Positions 24,900 through 32,116 of a stretch of 36,448 nucleotides of DNA are shown here, piece after piece. The stretch's first letter is position 1. Each line of letters begins with the position of its first letter. The stretch is taken from the NCBI RefSeq assembly GCF_000235745.1, contig NZ_AGSX01000008.1, positions 1-36,448 of the forward strand. Reading direction: 5' to 3'. The notes beneath the pieces were generated by a model, which had not been told where the DNA came from, ran no database searches, and saw only the letters and a list, made by a program, of their open reading frames with translations. Position numbers and translations under genes: made by a program. Source of the DNA: Stutzerimonas stutzeri SDM-LAC (GTDB lineage Bacteria > Pseudomonadota > Gammaproteobacteria > Pseudomonadales > Pseudomonadaceae).

Positions 24900-25901
24900 A
24901 TGCCGAACATTCGCAAGGTGGCTGAATTAGCGGGTGTCTCCGTCGCGACCGTATCGCGCACATTGAAGTCGCCGGAACGGGTTTCGCCGCTGACGCGAGA
25001 GCGGGTACACGCAGCGGTCGAGCAGGCGGGTTACCGCCCCAACCTCATGGCCGTTCAATTTCGCTCACGCAAGACGCGAAACCTGGTGGTGTTGGTCCCC
25101 GTTATTGCCAACGTGTTCTTTGCCCGCGTCATCAGCGGCATCCAGGAAGCGGCGCAAGCCTTCGATTACCGCGTTCTGCTTTGCAACACCCTGGGCCGTG
25201 ACGTGGTTGAGAGGACCTATGCCGAATTGGTTCACGCCCATCAGGCTGATGGGGTCATCCAGCTGCGCGCGTTCAACCCGTTCTCCACGGATTGTTTGCA
25301 TGGCGATACCCCACCGATGGTCAACGCCTGTGAGGTGCTCGACGCACCACCCTGCCCAACCGTTCGCCTGGACAATCGCGCCGCCGCACGAACGATGACC
25401 GAGCACCTGCTTGCACTAGGCCACCGCCGCATAGGGCTGATCAAGGGACCACAAGGCAGCCCGTTGACCCGAGAGCGTATTGCTGGTTACGAGGACGCGC
25501 TTAACGCTGCTGGCATCGCGCCAGACCCAGCGCTGCTTTGTCGCGGTAATTTCACCCTGCAGGCGGGCTTCGACGCAGCCGGGCAGCTGCTTGATAGCCC
25601 AGTCCGCCCAACTGCAATCTTTTGTGAAAACGACGAGATGGCGATCGGTGCCATCCAAAGAATCCATCAGGCCGGTTTGCGCGTGCCACAGGACATTTCG
25701 GTCGCAGGCTTCGACGATATTCCGTTCGCGGCGTTCTGCAACCCGCCGCTGACCACTATCGCGCAACCCGCCGAAGCGTTTGGGCGGCACGCCGTGGAGA
25801 TGCTGGTCGCCCAGTTCGAGCATCGCCCGCTCGATACACCGCATATGATTCTTCCGTATAACCTGATCGTCCGGGGTAGCACATCGGTAGCGCCACGCTG
25901 A
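24900..25901 (+). CDS. LacI-family transcriptional regulator
   Basis: 333 residues. The N-terminal helix-turn-helix and hinge (IRKVAELAGVSVATVSRTL from residue 4) are canonical, followed by a periplasmic-binding-like effector domain (LVVLVPVIANVFFARVISGI, then GHRRIGLIKGP, and FDDIPFAAFCNPPLTTIAQP). It should bind the palindrome 24652-24669 and repress the divergent dehydrogenase-isomerase-permease operon until a sugar is present. The start is ATG 24900 after GAGAGGTG at 24890-24897; an in-frame ATG at 24879 has no ribosome site. It is not followed closely by a gene it could share a transcript with. Confidence 0.92.
   Translation: MPNIRKVAELAGVSVATVSRTLKSPERVSPLTRERVHAAVEQAGYRPNLMAVQFRSRKTRNLVVLVPVIANVFFARVISGIQEAAQAFDYRVLLCNTLGRDVVERTYAELVHAHQADGVIQLRAFNPFSTDCLHGDTPPMVNACEVLDAPPCPTVRLDNRAAARTMTEHLLALGHRRIGLIKGPQGSPLTRERIAGYEDALNAAGIAPDPALLCRGNFTLQAGFDAAGQLLDSPVRPTAIFCENDEMAIGAIQRIHQAGLRVPQDISVAGFDDIPFAAFCNPPLTTIAQPAEAFGRHAVEMLVAQFEHRPLDTPHMILPYNLIVRGSTSVAPR
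25350..25357 (-). other. KOPS-like octamer GGGCAGGG (minus strand)
   Basis: Plus-strand CCCTGCCC, pointing leftwards to dif, inside the LacI gene. Confidence 0.45.
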
Positions 25902-25913
25902 GGTTGGCTGAAA

Positions 25914-25939
25914 AAGCCGCGCCCCTAAGAGGCGGGCTT
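25914..25939. terminator. Possible terminator hairpin after the LacI gene
   Basis: AAGCC + CGCC (25914-25918, 25920-25923) pairs with GGCG + GGCTT (25931-25939), with one bulged G and a 7-base loop. The run AAAAA before it gives a T-run only on the minus strand, so termination of the LacI transcript is not certain. Confidence 0.4.
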
Positions 25940-26123
25940 CGCATAGCGAAACGAATCCGATCGATCAGATTGAGATCAACGACAGCATCTTTCTGGTCGG
26001 GCCAGGACGCCAACGAGTTAACAGTTTTACGTTTGCTCGCCTGCCAATCGATGACAGTCGCACAAGCCCCACGCATCATGTTCGCTCGCTGTCGTGCCGC
26101 AGGAACAAGGAACTGGCCCTCGC

Positions 26124-26900
26124 ATGCAACCTACTCTCTCTGGCTCCCTGCTGGATTACGCCGGGCTCACCTCCCCCGGGCGAACACGTGACCACAACGA
26201 AGACGCTCTGCTCTGCTCGCCAACGCTGGGGCTCTGGGCCATCGCTGACGGCATGGGCGGCCATGAATGTGGCGAAGTTGCAAGCACACTGGCTCTCGCA
26301 GCCCTGGAGCAAGCGATAGAGGATGGCGAATCGCTTGACGCCGCTGTTCATCTGGCAAATCAAGCCGTGCTCGAGGCGGCCATCGATGATGGTATGGGCA
26401 CGACCCTCGTTGCTGCCCAGTTCGATGGGGTCGATTTCAAACTTGCCTGGGTGGGTGACAGTCGCGCCTATCTCGTTACCGCCAACGGCATCGTACAGCT
26501 CAGCCGTGACCATAGCTGGGTGCAGATGATGATAGATGCTGGCGAGCTGCAGCCATCCGACGCTCGAGAGCATGCCTGGCGCAACATCATCATGCGTTGC
26601 CTCGGGCGCGAAGAACCGCTCGAAATCGGCACCTGCACGGGAAGACTGGGCGGGGATGAATTGCTTCTGCTCTGCAGCGATGGGCTTACCAGCGAGCTGA
26701 CTGACGCCCAGATCCACGCCGGTTGCACCTTCGCCGATACGCTCGAAAATCTCGTTGAGTATCTGATCGAGCAGGCGAACAGCCACGGTGGGCGCGACAA
26801 TATCTCCTGCATCGTGGTCGGCCGAACTGCGGCTATTCCCCCGACCGAGTCCCGCACGCGGCGGCTCATCAATATGCTGCTAAACCCTCTGAAGTCATAA
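26124..26900 (+). CDS. PP2C-family Ser/Thr protein phosphatase (PppA/Stp1-like)
   Basis: 258 residues with the complete set of PP2C metal motifs: RTRDHNEDAL (20-29), WAIADGMGGHECGE with D42, DGMGTTLVAA (89-98), WVGDSRAYL, LLCSDGLT and DNISCIVV. It removes phosphate from Ser/Thr residues with Mn/Mg and is soluble. The start is ATG 26124 with AAGGAA 11 bases before it; a GTG at 26094 in frame is the alternative. It lies 15 bases before the kinase gene, so phosphatase, kinase and FHA protein form one unit, as PppA-PpkA-Fha do in type VI secretion loci. No secretion gene is in view. Confidence 0.9.
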   Translation: MQPTLSGSLLDYAGLTSPGRTRDHNEDALLCSPTLGLWAIADGMGGHECGEVASTLALAALEQAIEDGESLDAAVHLANQAVLEAAIDDGMGTTLVAAQFDGVDFKLAWVGDSRAYLVTANGIVQLSRDHSWVQMMIDAGELQPSDAREHAWRNIIMRCLGREEPLEIGTCTGRLGGDELLLLCSDGLTSELTDAQIHAGCTFADTLENLVEYLIEQANSHGGRDNISCIVVGRTAAIPPTESRTRRLINMLLNPLKS

Positions 26901-26915
26901 GTAGGCCCACGTTCC

Positions 26916-28460
26916 ATGACGCAACGGATGCTAGAGGTTCCCGGTTATCGCCTGCACAAGCGACTCGGAAAAGGCGGAATGGCAGAGGTCTATCTGGCTA
27001 CGCAGCTATCGCTGGACCGTGAGGTAGCGGTCAAGGTGCTGTTACGGACCGAGGACGCAGCCTTCACCGAACGCTTCATTCAGGAAGGCCACATCGTCGC
27101 CTCACTCCGCCACCCAGCAATCATCACGATCTACGACATTGGCCAGGTCGCCGATGGTCGCCACTACCTGGCCATGGAATACATTGGTGGCGGCGACCTG
27201 GCTCAGCATCGCGGCCTTGTTTTCTCCCCTTCGCGTGCGCTGGATATCGTTAGGCAATTGGCTGGAGGGCTGGCAGTCGTCCATGACGGAGGCCTGGTTC
27301 ATCGAGACGTCAAACCCGCGAACATACTGTTTCGGGACGATGGGAGCGTCGTGCTCACTGATTTCGGCGTGGCAAAAGCGGTAGAGCTGGATAACGAACT
27401 CACCCACTTTGGTATCGCCGTCGGCAGCCCCGCGTACAGCAGTCCGGAGCAGGCTCAATGCCAGACACTGGATGCGCGGAGCGACATCTATAGCCTCGGT
27501 GTGATTCTTGCCGAGATGCTGACTGGTACCAACCCGTTCCGCGCGAGCAGCTACCCCCAGACCGTGCTCAACCACGTACAGATGCCAGCGCCGCAGCTAC
27601 CGCCGGCGCTAGCGTCCTATCAGATGCTCCTTGATCGCATGCTGGCCAAGCAACCGAGCGCACGGTTCGGCAGTTGCCGCGAACTGCTGGAAGCTATCGA
27701 CACGCTCACCGAGCCGGACATGGATCAGACGCGCATCGCGCCGGCTGTCGTCATTGCTCAACAACCGAGACGACGGACTCGCCGTCGTGGGCTGAAACGT
27801 TGGGGCGCACTAGGTGCGGTAATGCTGGCGACAGTTGCACTGGGCTTTGGTGGCTATCAGTGGTTCCAATACAGCCGCATCAATGACTTTCTTACACGTG
27901 CTGAAATACGCCTGGCCAATGGGCAGCTGGTTACGCCAGCGCTGGACAATGCCGATTACTACTACCGTCGCGCATTGCGCCTGGATGCGAACAACCCGAA
28001 GGCGCTCGACGGACTCAAGCGCGTACTCAACGCCCGCATCGCCGAAGCCCTGGTAATTGCCGAGCAGCGTTTGGCGGACGATCAGCTACTCGAGCCAGCC
28101 GACGACAGTGCGGTGCACTATTTTCGTCAGGTGCTTGGATGGCTACCGGGGAATGAAGCGGCTCGTTCCGGGCTTGAGCGCGTAAGCCAGCGCTATGCAG
28201 CACTCGCCGAAACGGCGTATGGCCGGCGCGAATATGCAATGGCGCTCGAATACATCCATCAAGGCCTCGAGGCGACGCCCGAGCAGGCGACCCTTGTTGC
28301 CTTGCGCGACGGGCATTTGCAGCGAGTCGCCAAGGCACGTGCCCCCCGTGTTGCGAAACGTACGACGGCTGGCACACCCCGAACCACTTCCAGTACCGCC
28401 GCGCCGGCCCAGGCACCCGCGAACCCGGTAAAGCGACTCTGGAACCGGATTTTCAACTGA
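26916..28460 (+). CDS. Membrane-anchored eukaryotic-like Ser/Thr protein kinase
   Basis: 514 residues. The kinase domain covers about 10-265: Gly loop LGKGGMAEVYLA, K40, E57, catalytic HRDVKPAN with D131, DFGVAK with D149, and SPAYSSPEQ. The Arg before D131 makes it an RD kinase that is likely activated by loop autophosphorylation. A basic stretch RRRTRRRGLKR precedes one membrane helix (about 296-316). The outer part (about 320-475) is periplasmic, with repeated helical units (AEIRLANGQLVTPALDNADY, AEQRLADDQLLEPADDS) that look like a TPR-type duplication. A Thr/Ala/Pro-rich tail ends the protein. It sits between a PP2C phosphatase and a two-FHA protein, its probable partners. Confidence 0.9.
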   Translation: MTQRMLEVPGYRLHKRLGKGGMAEVYLATQLSLDREVAVKVLLRTEDAAFTERFIQEGHIVASLRHPAIITIYDIGQVADGRHYLAMEYIGGGDLAQHRGLVFSPSRALDIVRQLAGGLAVVHDGGLVHRDVKPANILFRDDGSVVLTDFGVAKAVELDNELTHFGIAVGSPAYSSPEQAQCQTLDARSDIYSLGVILAEMLTGTNPFRASSYPQTVLNHVQMPAPQLPPALASYQMLLDRMLAKQPSARFGSCRELLEAIDTLTEPDMDQTRIAPAVVIAQQPRRRTRRRGLKRWGALGAVMLATVALGFGGYQWFQYSRINDFLTRAEIRLANGQLVTPALDNADYYYRRALRLDANNPKALDGLKRVLNARIAEALVIAEQRLADDQLLEPADDSAVHYFRQVLGWLPGNEAARSGLERVSQRYAALAETAYGRREYAMALEYIHQGLEATPEQATLVALRDGHLQRVAKARAPRVAKRTTAGTPRTTSSTAAPAQAPANPVKRLWNRIFN

Positions 28461-28518
28461 TTGGATCGCTCGCCGGTACGGATCGAGCCAACTCCATTCC
28501 GCTCAAGGTATTGCATAC

Positions 28519-29373
28519 ATGCTCAGGATCCACTTCGTTGACAACCGCCAGAGTCCTGTCTGGCTTGCCGATGAGACATTCACGCTTGGCTCGGACGGCA
28601 GCAATGATCTGGTATTAAACGACGTCGGGGTTGCACCCTTTCACGCTGAGTTGCGTCACGACAATCGTTTCTATTACCTGACGGACCTCGGTGCCCCGGG
28701 CGGCACTTTCGTCAACGAAGAGAAGATTGGTGAGCGCTATCAGGTTCGCTCCGGAGACCGTGTTCGCCTTGGCAGGCTGGAGCTGGAAATCGTCGATCCG
28801 GCCAAGGTCGGCGCCAAGGTAGCGACAGCGCCACGCTGGTTGCTGCAGGTCGTAAAAGGCGAAAACCAGGGGCACAAATATCACGTCACCGGCTCGATGA
28901 CCTTCGGCCGGTCAGTGAAGTGCGAGCTCTGCTTCAGTGACGCTGAGCTGTCCCGCCGGCACGCCGAGTTCTACCTCAAGGGCAACGTACTCGAAGTCAA
29001 GGATCTGGCCTCGGCCAATGGCTTGCTGGTCAATCGCGAGAAGGTCACCACTGCTGTGTTGCAGCCTGGCGATCAGGTCCAGCTGGGAAGCACGACCTTG
29101 CTGGTCATTGGCCCGAAGGTCAGCGCTCCGGAGGTCGCCGACGAAGATGCCACCGTCTTCATTCGCGCCGCCGACCTGCCTACCCCTGTGGTTCCTGAAG
29201 CGAAGCCTGCCCGCTCCCGCCCTGCTACACCGAACCCGCTTCGCACGGCTGCAGCGGCGGCACCAACCGAAGCGCCAGCCGAACATTCCGTTTCGCGTTG
29301 GCGACTTGGTTTACTGATCGGAGCACTTGCATTGGCGGTCGGCGCCGGACTCGCCGCGCAACGGATGTTGTAA
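28519..29373 (+). CDS. Double-FHA-domain protein with a C-terminal membrane anchor
   Basis: 284 residues. FHA domain 1 (about 1-95) is degenerate: the usual GR is GS (residues 24-25) and the Ser-x-x-His is APFH. FHA domain 2 (about 108-200) is canonical: G130-R131, SRRH at 145-148 and N167-G168, the residues that hold phosphothreonine. A Pro/Ala-rich linker (about 215-255) leads to one membrane helix (about 262-279) and a very short tail, so the FHA domains face the cytoplasm. Its most likely ligand is a phosphothreonine made by the kinase just upstream, 58 bases away. A similar logic is known for Fha1 with PpkA in type VI secretion. Confidence 0.87.
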   Translation: MLRIHFVDNRQSPVWLADETFTLGSDGSNDLVLNDVGVAPFHAELRHDNRFYYLTDLGAPGGTFVNEEKIGERYQVRSGDRVRLGRLELEIVDPAKVGAKVATAPRWLLQVVKGENQGHKYHVTGSMTFGRSVKCELCFSDAELSRRHAEFYLKGNVLEVKDLASANGLLVNREKVTTAVLQPGDQVQLGSTTLLVIGPKVSAPEVADEDATVFIRAADLPTPVVPEAKPARSRPATPNPLRTAAAAAPTEAPAEHSVSRWRLGLLIGALALAVGAGLAAQRML

Positions 29374-29441
29374 CGACTGACGATAGATAACCGGGGTTTC
29401 AGGGCGCACGGCGCAGATGCTAGGTTCCACGCTTGCGATGA

Positions 29442-29765
<324 letters not shown>

Positions 29766-29775
29766 CCCTGGCGGC

Positions 29776-31917
29776 CTAAGACTGCCCACCGAGCCGCCAG
29801 CGATGAAGCCTGGCCGCCCAGGTCTGCGGACGTTTGGCGGTATGGGCACGGCGCCAAGCCTCGGCAACAGCGAGGCTGGTCTCGGCCAAGGTCGGATTGA
29901 TGTGTACGGTACGGCGCAGTTTGTTCAGGCCGAGTTTGTGCTTCATCGCCAACACGAACACCGCGAGCGTTTCACTCGCGCCATCCCCGACAAGCGTGAC
30001 ACCAATGATGCGGTCGCGTCCGCGCTCGGTGAGCACCTTGAGAAAGCCACTGTTACCAGCGCTCATCTGTGCCGCCTCAAGCGAATCCAGATCGAGCATG
30101 GTCACCTCGTATTCCACTTCAGCCAACTTTGCCTGGGCTTCGGTCAGGCCCACGCTGGCAATCTCGGGTGAGGTAAAGGCCACACGCGGGACCACTCGAT
30201 CACTGACCATGAAGCGGCGGAACCCGGAAAAAAGACCATTGGCGGCGGCGTACCACGCATGGTGTCTAGCGCTTTGAAAAGAGCTGTCCGGACCTGTCAC
30301 CGCACCCACGGCGTAGATGTTCGGATAGCGCGTGGCAAGATACTCGTCCACTTCCAGGCCGCCGTCATCGCGAGTGTTCAGCTTCAGCTGCTCCAGCCCG
30401 AGATCATCCAGATGGGCCTGACGCCCCAGCACCAGCAACACCTGATCGAATGCCAGGGAATGGTTTTGCTCATCAATCGAAAAAACCAGGCGACGCTCGT
30501 CTCCGGCCACTTCAAAACGCTGTGGTGAAACCTGTAACAGAACCTGAACCCCATCGGCACAAAGGGCGTCGGCAACAGCCTGGCGCGCCTCTGGTTCGGC
30601 GTCAGCCAACAACATGTCGCCCTCGACGGCCAGCGTTACCCGAGAGCCGAGGCGCTGAAACGCTTGGGCCAGTTCACAAGCATCGGCTTCGCCACCCATC
30701 ACCAACAGCCGCTCAGGTCGTTGCTGCAAATCCCAGACGTTTTCGCAGGTCAGCGGCTCAACTTTTTCAAGTCCGGGTATGGACGGGATGATGGGCTGGC
30801 TGCCTGTGGCGATGACGATGGCGCGGGCGCAAAGGGTGCGGTCGCCTACCTGAACCGACCAGGGCGAAATCAGTTGAGCTCTACCCCGGATTAGCTCGAC
30901 ACCACTGGCCTTGCCGGACTCAGCCGTGACCTGTTCCAGTGCCTCGTTCAGCGTACGGCGCACCTGCTGCATGACCTCAGCAAAGTCGACCTCGGTATGC
31001 AGGCGAATGCCCAGCGCACCGCCCTGGCGCAGCGCGTGATTCATGTTGGCTGCGCGCATCAGTGCCCTCGCCGGAACGCTACCACTGTGCAGCGCCGCGC
31101 CACCGAGCCGCTCGCTTTCGACCAACGCCACCCTGGCCTTCATCGAAGCCGCGATTCGCGCAGCCGTCAGGCCACCGCTGCCGCCACCGATAACCAACAG
31201 GTTGTGTTCAAAGCTTTTCGGCTTTTGCCAGCCGCGGTAAACCTTGCGCGCTTTGTAGAGCGTCAACAGCTTGTTCGCGGCCAGCGGAAATATGGCAAGC
31301 AGCGCCAGCGTTCCGATCAAACTCGGCGAGAGGATGTCGGAAATTTCCCGAATACGCGCCAGCTGGCGTCCGGCGCCCACGTAGATCGCGTGGCCCGGCA
31401 GCATGCCTGCCTGGGTCGTCCACCAGAACGTCCACATGCTTACGCGCGTCAGGCCGAGCGCAGGATTCAACAAGACGAAGGGAACCAGCGGGATCAACCG
31501 CAGCGAGAAAAGGTAAAAGGCGCCGTCCCGTTCGAGCCCCCGATTGATACTGGTGATCTGTTTGGCGAATCGCCTCTGAATCCAGTCGCGCAGCAGAAAC
31601 CGGCTGATGAGCATCGCGATCAACGCACCGATATTGCTGGCAATGGACACCATCAAGGTTCCGCCAACCAAGCCGAACAAGGCGCCTGCCAACAGTGTCA
31701 GCACCACTGTTCCAGGGAATGACATGACGGTCAGTGCGACGTAAGCGGCAAAGAACACAGAGCCGGCCCACCAGGGATGCGCCTGGACCTGATCGCGCAG
31801 CGCCCCGCTCTTCGCCTGGATCATTTCCAGCGTCAGGTATTGCTCCAGATCGAACCAGAAAAAACAGATTGTCGCGACCACGAAAAACAGCACGATCAGC
31901 CAGCGGGTGAGCTTCAT
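29776..31917 (-). CDS. TVP38/DedA-like membrane domain fused to a pyridine nucleotide-disulfide oxidoreductase lacking redox cysteines
   Basis: 713 residues from ATG 31917; GGAG stands 11 bases upstream. Residues 1-225 are a TVP38/TMEM64 (SNARE-assoc/DedA-like) membrane domain with FPGTVVLTLLAGALFG and RLIPLVPFVLLNPALGL. Residues 238-690 resemble MerA/lipoamide dehydrogenase: FAD motif VIGGGSGGLTAA (242-253), the second FAD motif near YAVGAVTG, and a dimerisation domain. The redox disulfide site is GGAALHSGSVP, so both cysteines are replaced (A275, S280). The catalytic His of HPT is N674 (HINPTLAE). The NAD(P)H glycine motif is degraded (VMGGEADACELA). FAD may still bind, but disulfide reduction by the usual mechanism is excluded. 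Membrane-linked electron transfer or a structural role is possible. Confidence 0.85.
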   Translation of the reverse strand: MKLTRWLIVLFFVVATICFFWFDLEQYLTLEMIQAKSGALRDQVQAHPWWAGSVFFAAYVALTVMSFPGTVVLTLLAGALFGLVGGTLMVSIASNIGALIAMLISRFLLRDWIQRRFAKQITSINRGLERDGAFYLFSLRLIPLVPFVLLNPALGLTRVSMWTFWWTTQAGMLPGHAIYVGAGRQLARIREISDILSPSLIGTLALLAIFPLAANKLLTLYKARKVYRGWQKPKSFEHNLLVIGGGSGGLTAARIAASMKARVALVESERLGGAALHSGSVPARALMRAANMNHALRQGGALGIRLHTEVDFAEVMQQVRRTLNEALEQVTAESGKASGVELIRGRAQLISPWSVQVGDRTLCARAIVIATGSQPIIPSIPGLEKVEPLTCENVWDLQQRPERLLVMGGEADACELAQAFQRLGSRVTLAVEGDMLLADAEPEARQAVADALCADGVQVLLQVSPQRFEVAGDERRLVFSIDEQNHSLAFDQVLLVLGRQAHLDDLGLEQLKLNTRDDGGLEVDEYLATRYPNIYAVGAVTGPDSSFQSARHHAWYAAANGLFSGFRRFMVSDRVVPRVAFTSPEIASVGLTEAQAKLAEVEYEVTMLDLDSLEAAQMSAGNSGFLKVLTERGRDRIIGVTLVGDGASETLAVFVLAMKHKLGLNKLRRTVHINPTLAETSLAVAEAWRRAHTAKRPQTWAARLHRWRLGGQS

Positions 31918-32116
31918 GAATGCCGGTACTCCGCGGCGCCGCGCAAGCAGTCGCTTATGACAGATGGACACGCAAGCCAAGCCGAAGGCACAGATGGCCT
32001 CGGCGGGCAGTCGAAAGAAAAACGGCAAATCATCAGGAAAACTCTAGTTCGGGCTTTTGGTTGGAGCTGACCGAACCAAGGATGTTCCAAGCGAGCCGAC
32101 GATCAGCTTGAGCGAG

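Noticed and set aside
25945-26100. Coding-looking stretch reading QIEINDSIFLVGPGRQ ahead of the PP2C gene
   Set aside because: It has no start with a ribosome site, runs on in frame into the phosphatase gene as nonsense, and matches no family I know. It could be a relic, but I cannot support it.
30997-31722. 241-codon plus-strand frame opposite the TVP38-oxidoreductase fusion
   Set aside because: Arg/Gln-rich shadow translation of a gene with clear FAD and membrane motifs.
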